Notes under the pieces: generated by a model
Databases searched by the model: none
Told to the model about the DNA's origin: nothing
Seen by the model: only the letters and a program-made list of their open reading frames with translations
Translations under genes and position numbers: made by a program
NCBI RefSeq assembly: GCF_037392515.1
Contig: NC_090291.1
Coordinates: 38,959,001 to 39,023,000 of the forward strand
DNA: 64,000 nt
Reading direction: 5' to 3'
DNA from: Haliotis asinina
Taxonomy: Eukaryota; Mollusca; Gastropoda; Lepetellida; Haliotidae
Shown here: in pieces, positions 22,120 to 33,856 of the stretch
Layout of the letters: each line of letters opens with the position of its first letter
Position numbering within the stretch: position 1 is the first letter of the stretch

Positions 22120-22400
22120 AAACATGCTCGGAGGCTGCAAAGAAATCGTATGGAGACTGTACGGAGGTCTTACGGAAGCCGCATGGTGATCGTGCAGTAG
22201 CCGTGCGATGGCCGTGCGCACATCACTTTAGTTAAAAACATTGTGCGTTTGCCACACGATCATCGTGCGGCCTCCATGCGGTGCCCATGCAATGCCAACA
22301 ATCAGCCACTGCTTTACGATTTTTTTTCAAAGTCGTCATTTTTCACTGTTTCATAAAATCGTAGAATCGTGCGATAATCGTAATGCGCCGAAACTGAGTC
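22120..22400. repeat. Cluster of short direct and inverted CGTGCG/CGCACG words
   Basis: GATCGTGCAG, CCGTGCGATGGCCGTGCG, CACACGATCATCGTGCGG and AATCGTGCGATAATCG crowd into about 280 bases, with GGCCTCCATGCGG complementary to CCGCATGG. I know no named element with this makeup. A mobile-element end or a foldback MITE is possible. Confidence 0.4.
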
Positions 22401-22439
22401 TACTGACACCGTAGACCCATCTCAGTTCAAATGTGAACC

Positions 22440-22615
22440 AGGCACAATTGAGTCGGGTGGTCAGGCACGCTTACTTCGCTGAGTCAAGTAGATAAGTTGG
22501 ATTACATAGGTCGCTGTCTACGACATTGTGAGGATAGGTCTGGACAAGAAAATCACGCGATTTTCTTGTCCAGACCCGATTATTCACAGGTCGCTGAGAT
22601 ATCTAATAGGGAATG
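22440..22615 (+). repeat. Family A remnant containing a perfect 18-bp hairpin
   Basis: GAGTCGGGTGGTCAGGC is family A. At 22537-22576 GGTCTGGACAAGAAAATC, a 4-base loop ACGC, and the exact complement follow, then CCCGATTATTCACAGG continues family A. The hairpin arm is an antisense piece of A's own TGTCCAGAC segment. Confidence 0.75.
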
Positions 22616-22840
22616 GAACTGGGTGCGTCATTAAAGAACAAACATCCCGATCTTAATTGTCACTTTTAGCTTGAGCTTATTTGTAAAACAATATGTTTCT
22701 GTGAACTTTAGTATATATCAGCTCATAAAACTACAACATTTCCCGTTACTACTGTACGGAAAACAAACATTCTTCATATTTTGACAACGTATTCAACCGT
22801 TCGTTAGTAGCTAAATACTTTTCATGACATTCTTTTTCTT

Positions 22841-23098
22841 CAACATGTGTCATATTTGGGATTTCACTTTCTCGGTAAAGTAAAAGTTCTAGTACTTTTT
22901 TTGGTTGAGTCCAATCCGGGATTCGAACCCGCACCCTCAGAGTCAGGCACCTGATCGCCAGCACACCAAGTCAGCCGCCTCGCTCAGCCACCGCGACTTC
23001 CATCCGACTTCGAATCCCCGATGGGACTCAACCAAAAAAGTACTAGAATTTGCACTTTACCGAGAAAGTGAAATCCCAAATATGACATATGTTGCATT
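22841..23098. repeat. Inverted pair of family C SINEs with arms of about 85 bases
   Basis: The left arm (TCATATTTGGGATTTCACTT, TCTCGGTAAAGT, TACTTTTTTTGGTTGAGTCC, GGGATTCGAA) is mirrored at 23010-23098 with few mismatches. Between the arms lies one antisense tRNA-like head (AACCCGCACCCTCAGAGTC to CTCAGCCACCGCGAC). The whole can fold back on itself. 23110-23780 shows no gene. Confidence 0.8.
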
Positions 23099-23784
23099 TG
23101 ACCACGTTCTAAATGGCGTCATGTAATCATTCCTCTTCTTCCAAGGGAATCGAAGAACCGGCCTCTTCATAGAAAGGGACTGGTTGTGCGGTAGGTGTAT
23201 ATTCTTGCGGTAACGCTACTATCCTAAGGAAGTTTAAACAAACAAGTTATAATAGCCCGTTGAGAGGCAGTTGGGTTAATGATGTGCAGGTGTCTTCAAG
23301 GACACTGCAACCATATAATAGTGAAAGAATAACATGTTACATTGTTTACATAGTGGTCACATGATCATAACGGCTCCGGGTATTGAGATGGGTACCCGGG
23401 TCCTACTCGTTACCCACCCGCCCTGGGTATCGGAGTTACCAGTTCCAGCTCCTGAAGCTGGTGCTGGTCTCTGCTTCTGTCAGATGGTAACAGCTTCCAT
23501 TCTCTGATACATTATTGGCTGATCACCAACCAGAACCTCTAATACTAGGATTACCTTTGGGGTGCTACGTTGTCAACATGTTGAGATTATACATTTGTGA
23601 GTAAACAAAAAGATGAAGATGAACGTAAATAAAAGGAACGCTGTGGGTATTTTCGACGCCATACTTTTGTAATTATCAGGATTTGGTATATAATGTTACC
23701 GCTGTCTTCAAGATTATAACGGTAATTACAGTCCATTATGGATAACCTCTTCTTTTTGTGATGATTTTATTAACACCTCAAGCA

Positions 23785-23982
23785 ATATTGGCCGGATGTA
23801 GTTTACTGCACACTGAATGGTCCCTAAGTAATGACGGATTTGTACTGTACTTGCTGATTGGCTCAAGAACGTATCGGAGCATTTCATTGGATGTCGATCC
23901 AGAGAGTGCAGTGTGGTCAGTTCAAACCGAAGCAAGGCCTTGATTGAACGGTACTGATAAAAACATATCTCCGTTGACAAAG
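23785..23982 (+). promoter_or_regulatory. Putative UBE2C promoter with CCAAT boxes and a CHR-like site
   Basis: Three inverted CCAAT boxes (ATTGG) lie at 23787, 23857 and 23886, and TTCAAA, the complement of the CHR word TTTGAA, lies at 23921-23926, 57 bases before the ATG. Late cell-cycle genes are known to use NF-Y at CCAAT boxes spaced about 30 bases apart together with a CHR bound by MuvB complexes near the start site. Spacing here is 29 bases between the last two CCAAT boxes and 35 from the last to the CHR. Function is inferred. Confidence 0.5.
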
Positions 23983-26900
23983 ATGGCAAACATGTTTTTT
24001 GATCAACTTTCTTCTAGCGCCAAAAATAAAGAGAAAACGTCCTCGTCGCCTTCGTCTAAAGATAATCACTCAGTGACCAAAAGGTAGGATTCATGTTGAA
24101 AATGGTTTTATTTGTCTTCATTCTTTCTGTTAGTAAATGAAAACCGATTTCAATTAATTTTGTGAAACCTCGTGCGCATTCTACAACACATCATAAGGGT
24201 GGCTTAATTGGTTAATTAAGGTCCTAGTTACTGAAAACGAATGGGGAAGATGGAATCCATGACCAAGGATTTCATTCATTTTCAAGTGAGATTTCGACAG
24301 TATCGATATATCGATTCAGAACTGAAGAATAAAAGTTTATGTACATACACTTTCTACTTTTGAATGTAGATAAAACTTATCTGCAGCTTGGTTGATCCAG
24401 GAAATCTATAAAATTCAAATTACATAGATATCTTGGCTTCCTCCTGTAAGAGTTGTCATCTTTAATAACTTCAGTCTTATTTCGAACAATTGCAGCTGCA
24501 CTCATAAACACCAGAACCTTGATGGATGGCGAAAATATGCAGCAGTAAGAATTACATCGAAACAGCCACTAACATAAGAGGATGTGCAAGCTAGCTGACT
24601 ACATTTTGTGAAAAATACCAAAATATCTGTGTAATCTTTTGCCTGAAACTCCCACTAACACTCTAAGAGAATATTCTGTGCTTCAAACTATTAAGTGTAG
24701 AACTGAAACTGAAAAGACTTCTTCCAACAACACCTGTCTTTTTTATCATTCTATGCCAGAGATTAATAGTAAGAACATATGTTTTTTGTTTGTTTTTTTT
24801 ATGGGTAGAAAGCCACTCTAAACCTAACATTGAACATTAACATTTCATTAACCTTGAAATAATGATGATAAATAGAATACATCTTAGTGGGGGTTACGGC
24901 CAGAACTCTTACCTAGAGACTTATGCAGGATTTTTTTTACCTGATACTGTTAAATTCATAAATTCATCCCATAGCCCTGAATATAGATATGTCCATTAGT
25001 TTTTAAAAAGCATTATGTAGTTTCACCACAAACAATATGTATGTAAATGAGTCGATAAATATGATAAATGTGGAAGATCCCAAATGTGCCTAACCTTTAT
25101 CAGCACAATATCAAGATGAATCTTGTTTATTTACAGGTTACAGCAGGAACTGATGACCTTGTTGGTATGTATAATTCTGTTGCTCTTCAGGAACCCCTGC
25201 TTGTCGTAAGAGGCGGCTAACAGGATTACTAGGTGGTCAGACTTGCTGATTTGGTTAACACATGTCATCATATCTCAACAGCATAGATCGATGCTCATGC
25301 TGTAGATCACTGGATTGTCTGGTCCTGACTCGATTAAATACTGCCATATAGCTGGAACATTGCTGAGTTTGGCATAAAACTAAAATTCACGTCTTGTCAC
25401 ATGCATATGTAGGGTGGACACAATGGGATATTGACAGTACATGTGACCTCATTTAGAATACTACCAAATAGTACCAAGCCAGCTGTTGTTCATTTTCTAA
25501 TGTCAGTATGTCAAGTGATTATGTTTGCCATTGAACAGTGTCACAGAACTATGAATGTTTTGCGCATCATGTAATTTGAGGCACTGTTTGTCAACAACAT
25601 CAATCCTTAAATACTGACAGTAGCAGGTGACCAGATGAACTCAACCAGGCCAGCTGTTGCTCATTTCCTGATGAGCCCCAGTATGTCATGTGTTGAATTC
25701 AAGACATTGTCAACTGAGTGGATATTTTCAGAACTCAATATTTCATGCATCATGGAATAAGTTGGATGGCATAAGTGTTGGGAATCAGTTGAAATCTCAC
25801 TATTGATGATTGGTTTATTACCAACAAGCAATCATAAAAAAAAAATATTGGTTAACTTCATTGTCAAGACTTTCCTGTTCACGTTGTTATTGTAGATATG
25901 GTTCTCCGTTGTTTTGTTTTAATTTGATAGTGCGCAAATATCTTTATTGTCTTGTCCAGACTCGATTATTTACAGACCGCCAAACAGCTGGAATATTGAT
26001 GAGTGCGACGCAAACTAAACTCAGTCACTTGAAATGAAATGAAAAACTAGTACTTCAATACTTTGTTGCAATGTGCTGTCACTATCTCAATAGTATGTTG
26101 CAATAGACTATTGCTGTCTCAATAGTTGTTTCCCCCTCAATAGTAACATCAGTGAAATGTCTCCTGAGGATTTTGCTCCTTAAACATGTTAAATCTCATG
26201 CACCATCATTATCATTGCTGTGAACACCACTCCTTGTGATCTGATAATAATTCTACACATTTTCCACTTACAGAAATCAGGAGAGCCTGGTGTGTCAGCA
26301 TTTCCAGATGGTGACAATCTTTTCTGTTGGATAGGCACCATTGAAGGTGGTACTGGAACGGTAAGCCTGGCAAAAGTCTCATTCCATTCTGTGCGTCTGA
26401 CTCATGCCAACCATGTTATGACTCATTCTTGACCATCCACTCCATTAACTACACTTTTATGCAAGGTCACGACTCTCTCACATGCTGAAACTGTCTCCAT
26501 CAAATTCTTATACGCTAAATTGACCTGATAAATTCTCTGTCAAACTCTGATGCTTTTTGTCAACATTGCAAGCATCGTGGTACACCTGAAATACACTATG
26601 ATATACACATGTACATCATTGGTTTTTTAGTGTACAATGTGTGATGCCAAATTTTGTGGTCCCTCACTGTGATATTGCGGGAGTGTTGCTGAAAGCATGG
26701 TAATACCCAGCTCACATACTAGCTGGTTATTTATGTTTGTGCAGGTATACGATGGACTGAAGTACAAGTTGTCACTGGTGTTTCCCAGTGGTTATCCATA
26801 CAAACCTCCAACTGTCAAGTTTGATACTCCTTGTTACCACCCAAACGTGGACACCCACGGCAACATCTGTCTTGATATCCTCAAGGAGAAGTGGTCAGCT

Positions 26901-27931
26901 CTCTACGATGTCCGAACCATCTTGTTGTCCATACAGAGTCTGCTTGGTGGTGAGTAGCATGTGATGCAAAACATGTCGGTGTTCAGATCAACATGTTAAT
27001 TGTTAGGTTTTTGTTGTTTTTTTCCACAAAGTCAATCACGAAATATGAATAGTATGTTGTTTCTGTTTTTTTACACGATATCACCAAGATGACACATCTG
27101 ACATGATGTGTCTGGATTTTCTTGAAACCATCACTGTGGTGTAGTAGATAGAGTCCGCTTGGAGAGCAGACGGTCGGGGGTTTGATCTCAGACTGTCATA
27201 CCAAAAAACGTTAAAATTGGGTACATTTTGCTTCCTATCTGGCGCTTGGCGTTAATCATTTTAATGGGAAAAAACAAGGACTGGTCGGCTCGGACTCAGT
27301 ATAATTTGTCTGTGTGGGGTATTCATGCTTAGCTGAGGCATGGTATGTCATTGAGCCAGCAGAATAAAACCATTTTAAGTCTGGGTTAGTACAAGCAGCC
27401 CCACATGCACATGCATGCATGTCATGATATAAGTGAAATATTCTTAAGTACAACGTTAAACCCCATTTCACTTCACTTACTCCCTTAGATGTAGATGTAA
27501 GAATTCTTTTCTTTGATTGTAGCCAATGTGTTAGGAATGGGCTTAAGAAATTTGTAGGACTACATACGTATTGAGAATAGCTGGCATGAATATTTTTAAG
27601 GAAAGTGGAGGTGCTCGCATGGTATCTTGGGAGCCATAATTCACTGTGCAGAGTTGCGTCCCTTGCCAGGATCCTGATATCTTCAAATGCTGTGACTTCA
27701 ACATAGCACATAATATATTAAGGCATTGTAAAACCTTTTCTGTAGCAGGTATTGATATTTTAAACAGACATGTTGAACAGTGGATAATAATATTTGGTCT
27801 TTATTTCAGAACCCAACATTGACAGTCCCCTAAACAGCCACGCAGCTGATTTGTGGCATAATCAAACAGCATACAAGAAATACCTGCTGGAGAATTATGA
27901 TCGTGATGTGCGCAGCAAGCAGAACTTGTGA
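23983..27931 (+). CDS. UBE2C: Ubiquitin-conjugating enzyme E2 C, complete, five exons
   Basis: UBE2C is the E2 that starts ubiquitin chains on substrates of the anaphase-promoting complex and so drives mitotic exit. Exons are 23983-24083, 25137-25164, 26274-26360, 26745-26949 and 27810-27931, all with AG/GT borders and matching phases, giving 180 residues (human about 179). Residues 1-34 are a Ser/Lys-rich disordered extension. The UBC fold follows: [27 protein letters not shown], the PSGYPYKPP turn, [15 protein letters not shown] with the HPN motif and catalytic Cys, [18 protein letters not shown], and EPNIDSPLN. All catalytic landmarks are present. Introns hold family A, B and other SINEs. 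The residues at exon joint 2/3 (LLKSGEPG) differ mildly from human. Confidence 0.97.
25193..25385 (+). repeat. Family A repeat in UBE2C intron 2
   Basis: CTTGTCGTAAGAGGCGGCTA, GGTCAGACTTGCTGATTTGG, GATCACTGGATTGTCTGG and GGAACATTGCTGAG are in sense order. The copy starts about 30 bases after the exon 2 donor. Confidence 0.85.
25770..25840. repeat. Dispersed repeat with CCAAT-like inverted words, UBE2C intron 2
   Basis: GTTGGGAATCAGTTGAAATC followed by GATGATTGGTTTATTACCAA is closely similar to 36084-36130 in the MCUR1/CCDC90B-like gene. It is therefore a copy of a small unnamed repeat. Confidence 0.6.
25950..26030 (+). repeat. Family A repeat, 3' fragment in UBE2C intron 2
   Basis: TTGTCCAGACTCGATTATTT, ACAGACCGCC and GGAATATTGATGAGTGCG are in sense order. 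Confidence 0.8.
26638..26720 (+). repeat. Family B fragment in UBE2C intron 3
   Basis: TGTGATATTGCGGGAGTGTT and GCTGAAAGC match the tail half of family B with several changes. Confidence 0.5.
27125..27480 (+). repeat. tRNA-headed SINE in UBE2C intron 4
   Basis: The head GTGGTGTAGTAGATAGAG, GAGAGCAGACGGTC and GGGGGTTTGATCTC resembles a tRNA with A and B boxes. The end, AAGTACAACGTTAAACCCC, resembles tails of other molluscan SINEs. It differs from families A, B and C. Confidence 0.6.
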
Positions 27932-28740
27932 CAAGAGATGTAGTGTTGCCCTGGTTACCACCTCTCAATGCCCTTCACTCTGCCTCTCCTCCACCCATTC
28001 CACCTTTGTAGTTGTACAGCATACATTTCCAACACCCAACATCCTCACGTCAGTGTTGCCTGACAATACAACATCGTTGCGTCAGTGTCACCTGACAATA
28101 CGACATTCCCACATCAGTGTTGCCTGACGACAGGCACACGTCTTACATCGATGTCACATTTCCCCTCCACATTACCTGAAAACACACATTCTAGCCTTTG
28201 TGTTGCCTGACTGAACACAACATTCTCATCCCTATGTTGCCTGACTGCAAAACGTCTTCATGTCCATTGTGCTTGACAACACACCATTCTTATGACCATG
28301 ACGGATAACACACATTCTCACCTCCATGTTGCATCACAACACAACATTCTCGCATTGATGATGGACAACATACAACACAGTCTCACCTCTCATGTTGTCA
28401 AACAACAACATTCTCGCGTCCATGGTGCTGGACAACATGCCTTATGTCAGTGCAGTATGAGTCTGTTATGGTACAGTGTTTGACATCTGGTTTCATTATA
28501 CAGTATCCCAAGGCTGTACTGATTTAGGTTCTTCAAACATTGTAAAATTGTGATTATTTTATATATATCACCTAATGCTAACTTCTTCATTTAGTAAAGT
28601 GTGAAATAAGTTCTCTCTTTTGCGTCATGTTGCTACAAAAAGAATCTGTGCATTTTTATGTTTTCTAAAGTCAGGAACATGGTGCTGGGTGTATATGAGC
28701 AGAATATGACAAAGAATTCTAATAAAGACAGTGCTTTAAG
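27932..28740 (+). other. UBE2C 3' UTR with degenerate tandem repeats and polyadenylation signal
   Basis: From about 28020 to 28440 the words TGTTGCCTGACAACA and ACATTCTCA recur about every 33-37 bases with many changes, an old array inside the 3' UTR. AATAAA at 28721-28726, followed by GTGCTTTAAG, is the likely polyadenylation signal. Confidence 0.6.
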
Positions 28741-28744
28741 ACGC

Positions 28745-29800
28745 TTTATGTACTAGTACTAATTGCACCATGTTGCTTAGCAACATATTACTTGACCTTT
28801 GATTATTTAACCGTTTGCTACAAAATACCGCGGGTTCACTTGCACCAAGTGATCTTAGTGCTAAAATGATTGTAGCTCCCCAACATAAGCTTGACAGTCG
28901 TAGCAATAAGATTGCTTTGTTCAAGTGGGCCCAAGATCATCATTATTATTGGTGCACTCATTTGTTTTTGCTGTTTTTCTCTTGACCAATTTATGAAAAT
29001 CATTTTTATACAAAGAAGACATTTTCTAAATATATATCGTTGTGACTTCTTCATAATTCCCAATTTTCTATAAGTTGCATCTTTAAGTAGACACACAAAT
29101 TCCAGCGCCAGAGTCACATGTTGTTTCACAGATGGCCTGTCAAGCAGATGATACTGCTGTTTGATGTCAGTGGACTATTTATTGTTTGTCATAATGTGTC
29201 TACATGTACACACACAGAAGTTAGGTCTCAGTCTTCCATATAGTGGAAATAGCTCTTTGGGTAGTGACAGAATCCTGTGATGGTGGGTTTGATCCGCCTT
29301 GTTACATCTTTTGGTTTGTCAGCACTGCTCCATGCTTGTGACTCTCACCAAAATAGTAAAGGTGTGTGGCCTGCATCATTTTGATGCTATACCCACAAAT
29401 TGTTGACACCTGGTGATACCAGTGTGGGAAATAGCCTCTGGCCCCCTAGCCTGGGGCTAGTAAAAATCCAGTCGGGCCTGCAAATCTTAATCACTGGCCA
29501 GACTGGCTAGGGATTTTCATGGGGTCATTTTGTAAATATATCACTCTTTCCAACTTGTTAAGTTATAATTGTGCAAGACCTTATGACCTTAAAAATGTAC
29601 ATCATATTAACAGCTTTATTATGAAACCAGCTCTACATTTGAATTTCAGGCAGGCTATTAACATCTTGACATAGCCAGCCCAACTGGCTGGCAAAACTGG
29701 CTTGGTGATTCTTCCATTGTATTCATGAGCGCCAGTGTCTTGGTGTTGTGGTTATAGCATATCATTTCTTTCGTGGGTAGTATGTGTAAATTATGTTTCA
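28745..29800. other. Intergenic stretch with worn repeats
   Basis: 29420-29700 holds inverted words around GGCCCCCTAGCCTGGGGC, GGCCAGACTGGCTAGG and CCAGCCCAACTGGCTGG, probably a decayed foldback element. 29220-29400 has a tRNA-like GGGTTTGATCC word. No gene is seen. Confidence 0.4.
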
Positions 29801-29805
29801 AGGCT

Positions 29806-29920
29806 TTGAGTTTTGAAGCTCTTTGAGCCAAAGAGAGTCGTAAGTTAATGTTAATGTATAGTACTTACGACTATCTTAGTGTTAAGAGAGCTTCGAAAAT
29901 CTAGGCCCAGGTGCCTAGAC
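29806..29920. repeat. MITE, copy 1 of a pair
   Basis: TTTTGAAGCTCTTTGAGCC and AGTCGTAAGTTAATG are mirrored by TACTTACGACTATC and AGAGAGCTTCGAAAA. The two halves fold back. The same structure recurs at 30370. Confidence 0.75.
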
Positions 29921-30369
29921 CATTATATGGATCGACCATTGCTGAACCTGACACAAAACCCTACTCCTTCACTCCATGGACTAATCCGGTTACCTGCTTC
30001 TGTGTGTGTATTTGTTAACTTTGGCTGTATTTATCAAGGTGAATTACAAGATTTTTGTAATCGCCCTTTATATGTGCACGTGCTGTCAACAACTGAGGAA
30101 TAAACTCATGTAAATAACTTCTTGTTTGTTGGCTGCACTTAAAGGTCTCCTCAAGTCCAGTAGCAGGAAGACTGGTGATCATGTAGAGGCATTTTCATTC
30201 AGAAAGTTCTTTCTCAGAAGTCAAAATGTTATTTAAGGCCTTATGCGTTGAAGCAGTTTGTGATGAATATTTAATGTATGATTGTATCTTGGGTTTCACA
30301 CTGATAGTGCAGGTATTGGACATACACACGGCTTTGTGCCTGCCCCATGGTTAACTTTGGTTAAGGGTC

Positions 30370-30496
30370 TTTAAGACCTTGGTCTAGATTTTTTATGGTC
30401 TCTTAGCGCTAAGGTAGTCGTAAGTTAAATTAATGTTAATATATGGCACTTACGACTATCTCAGCCCAAAGAGAGCTTCAAAAATCCAGACCCTGG
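30370..30496. repeat. MITE, copy 2 of a pair
   Basis: GGTCTAGATTTTTTATGG, CTCTTAGCGCTAAGGTAGTC and GTAAGTTAAATTAATG are mirrored by CACTTACGACTATCTC, AGAGAGCTTC and AAAAATCCAGACC. It shares ends and centre with the copy at 29806. Confidence 0.8.
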
Positions 30497-30605
30497 ATTT
30501 GATTCCTTATATAGGTACAATGTCCATTCCTAGTGTCTCCCTCTACAGTGCTATTGCTGGAATATTGCTAAAAGCTGAGTCAGCTAAACTCTTTCACTCA
30601 CTATG
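30497..30605 (+). repeat. Family B SINE, 3' half
   Basis: It follows the MITE directly: GGTACAATGTCCATTCC, CAGTGCTATTGCTGGAATAT and TGCTAAAAGC are the body and tail of B. The head is missing, perhaps replaced by the MITE insertion. Confidence 0.7.
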
Positions 30606-31424
30606 TGGATAAGATTAGTGGTTATGTAAGCATATTTTTCCGGCTACGTGACTGGTCTAGAGGTCACGCATATTGACTCCAGGTCCTACCAAAACTCATA
30701 TAAACTTGAAAGCACTATAACCTCACTGTACTGTTTAAATATCACAGTATTTTGACATAACCTTATTGGTTGTAGTGAAAACAGAATTACTTTTCTTGTC
30801 TAAATGGGCATGTTTTGAATTTTAGAACTTTGTTCTTGGTAATTACGTAATAAAACAATTACAGGCTGCTGAATTCGGTCCCCTTCCTCGTCCTCTGTCA
30901 ATATTACTTTTCGTGGGTCCATAAAATCAGTTATTGAACTAATCACCAGTCTATAATTGTACAATATTCAACAAGAATCAGATGTAAGGTGAATTTGTAT
31001 TGTAAGGTAATGTCGGAAATAGAATAAAGCTGTTTGGGGCTGTTCTGTATTCCTCAAATTTGCACAACCGCCAAAAAATAGGATAGATCTATGTCGAAAT
31101 AATCCACTTTTGCCCAACTGGGCATTCCGTAGGATGGGGCAGAGCATATCCAGGAAAACATGTTTACTCGTAAAATCTGGGGAGAAAAAGAATAGCTGCT
31201 GAAAACATTAGATCAGACTATAGATGGCAACTGGAAATACATGAAATGCATACGCTGCCAACTGGCACAAAGGGTTTCTCTCAAAGATATTTTGTACCTT
31301 TTCCTGTGTGTTGATCAACAGGACTGGATAATGTTATATATACGTTAGGATATGTCCTGTACTTCCCTACGTTAATTCCCCAATGGAATTCTAACATCTA
31401 AGCCGATATCTCTATTCCCCAGCC
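30606..31424. other. Intergenic stretch, nothing recognised
   Basis: AT-rich, with no supported gene, array or mobile element. Confidence 0.45.
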
Positions 31425-31665
31425 CGACCGCAACCATCGTCTACTTCACCCGTCCCGATTTTGTTTTTGAGACGACCCCCTCCACCCCACACCATCGTCT
31501 ACTTCACCCGTCCCGATTTTGTTTTTGAGACGACCCCCACCCCACCCCATCGTCTACTTCACCCGTCCCGATTTTGTTTTTGAGACGCCCCACCCCCCAC
31601 CCCATCGTCTACTTCACCCGTCCCGATTTTGTTTTTGAGACTCCGCCCCCCTCCCCCCCACCCCT
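31425..31665. repeat. Tandem array, four units of about 60 bp
   Basis: ATCGTCTACTTCACCCGTCC, then CGATTTTGTTTTTGAGAC, repeats four times with a C-rich spacer (CCCCCACCCCACCCC) of changing length. The units are nearly identical, so the array is young. Confidence 0.9.
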
Positions 31666-32149
31666 GTTTCTTTTAATAGTGATAATGATTTCCATTGTCC
31701 TTACATCCTTCACAGTTTCAGCATGAAAGTCTTTTTTATGTCAGCTATCGTTGTTATGAAGCTAAGACTAATTTCAAAATGTCCGTTGAACCAATGCTCT
31801 TTGTAATATAATATCACCGCGCACTATTTTGCATGAAGACATGGTCTTTTCCAAATAAGTGGCTTCGGACTTGGAAAAACCCCCACACTGCCCATTTCTG
31901 CACTAATCTCTGTATTGCACGTTTCCTATCTCCCTACCACTGGAACTGTAGTTAGGCCGAACTATTTAACATGTATTTCACAATTTCGCATATGAACTAC
32001 ATAAAACAGTTGAGATAAATGTGAAAGGTCAGTTTTCTCCCTTTTCCGTCAGTAATTCAATACTTGATAGATGACATGATGAACTGGTGTGGTCATCTCA
32101 TGTTTACCTCTTGCCAAGAATATCCGCATTGCTCTCCAGTTAGGAGTTA

Positions 32150-32335
32150 GAATTTCTTTTCAGCAGCCCATGCTTGTAGTAGTCACTCTAGCTGACTTGG
32201 TAGCACATGTCACAGTATCCCAATCGTTTAGATCCTTGCTCAGTAAGTCAGTCACGGGATTATCGGATTCAGACAGGTATTTGCAGACTACTCCCACACG
32301 GCTGGTAAGTCAATGAGTGCAGTGTTAAACAACAG
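32150..32335 (+). repeat. Family A repeat, degenerate
   Basis: CAGCAGCCCATGCTTG, CTAGCTGACTTGGTAGCACA and GCTCAGTAAGTCAGTCACGG are in sense order, heavily changed. Confidence 0.55.
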
Positions 32336-32819
32336 ACAAATTGTTTTGGACACATGTACCAGTGTTCACGATAATGCAAAAATCATTTTTCACGCCAAAA
32401 AAAATTAATAAATGCACACAAAAAAGAACATGTTTTGGACGCATAGATTCTGATCTACTTAATTTTACAAAGTACCTTAAAACAGCAACATAGAAAAACA
32501 AATTTTTAAATGATTCAGGACTGTGATGAAAATTTCACGTGCGAAAGGTTTGAACTATATACATGTATATATAATTCTATTTCTACACGTACAAAACATA
32601 CCGCTACCACTGCGTGTCCCCACACAAGTTTTCTCGCAAGAGAAGTGGAGAGTGCTTGAGACATTCTTGGTTTCTCAGATACAAAATCTGTAAATGTTAA
32701 CATAATGTATTTTTCAGGTGTCTAGGTTAAAAAAATGTTAAACATTCCAAAGTGACTTCAGCCCATCTCCTTTAATCAGTGATAAGATCACTAACTTGAT
32801 TCCTGCCTGGCTAACTCAT

Positions 32820-33250
32820 AAAGACCCGAGTTACAACTGGTCTTCAGTAACCAATGCCTGTGCGTTTGTGCATAATGTTTGTGAAATGACTAGCTGACTT
32901 GGTTGACATGTGTCATGACATCCAACTAGTAGACTGACATAGACATAACTACAACTACTAATAATATTTTAAGAAATAGGTTTATACATAGTTGTTGCTA
33001 AAGGCTGGGCAAGTCCTCGATGCTATCTTAAAGCTTTGCAGCCTATCAAGCTTACACACACGCGCGCGCACAGGCACACGCACACAAAGGGCTTGCTACG
33101 TTGACTGATGCTCTTGTAGTTGATCACTGGACTGCCTGATTGATGCTCATGTTGTTGATCACTGGACTGCCTGATTGATACTCATGTTGTTGATCACTGG
33201 ACTGCCTGAGCCTCTCAGTCATTTACATAGACCTAAGTGTGACATTAAAC
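32820..33250 (+). repeat. Degenerate family A with an internal 36-bp tandem triplication
   Basis: GACTAGCTGACTTGGTTGAC is family A. At about 33108-33215 the segment TTGATCACTGGACTGCCTGA with TGATGCTCATGTTG occurs three times in a row with a 36-base period. An AC/GC-rich run lies at 33052-33085. Confidence 0.7.
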
Positions 33251-33504
33251 TACTCACTGAATCCAGCCTGCCTGACATTTAATAGTCACAGTGTAAATGG
33301 AGTATTTGGAACCAGGTATTACGGTATTGTGATGTAGTACAAACAGTTTCTGGACCTGTATTTCAAAGGTAATAGAAAACTATGACAACTACATAATAAT
33401 TCAATCAAGGAAGGTCATCTGTCTTCTGCGTGTAACACGTCATATGAATGTCATCTATCTAATTTCATTCAACTGATATAGATCTACCATAAATATAAGT
33501 TTTT

Positions 33505-33690
33505 ACGAGACTGGGTCCTGTGGTCAGGCTCGCTGACTTGGCTGAGATATGTCATCGTTTCCCAACAGGTTAGATCGATGCTCAAGCTGTTGATCACTGG
33601 ATTGTCTGGCCCAGACTCGAATAATTACAGACCTCCGCCATATGGCTGGAATATTGCTGAATACGGGGTACAAGCAAACTCACTCACACT
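33505..33690 (+). repeat. Family A repeat just upstream of the MCUR1/CCDC90B-like gene
   Basis: GGTCAGGCTCGCTGACTTGG, CTGTTGATCACTGGATTGTC, CCAGACTCGAATAATTACAG and GGCTGGAATATTGCTGA are in sense order. It ends about 165 bases before the proposed start codon, so it may lie in the promoter. Confidence 0.85.
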
Positions 33691-33856
33691 GTCCAGAAGC
33701 AAAGAGGTCAACCGACATCCATGATTTTACATGCGCTTCTTTCAATTATCCCTTCATGTGTTCTCTAAAGGGGCAGGTAACTCTAAATCAAAGTGGAACG
33801 AAAACTGAAACCAGTGTTCGAGAAGAAACGATTGTTGTTTCAAGACCCCGGGAGTA

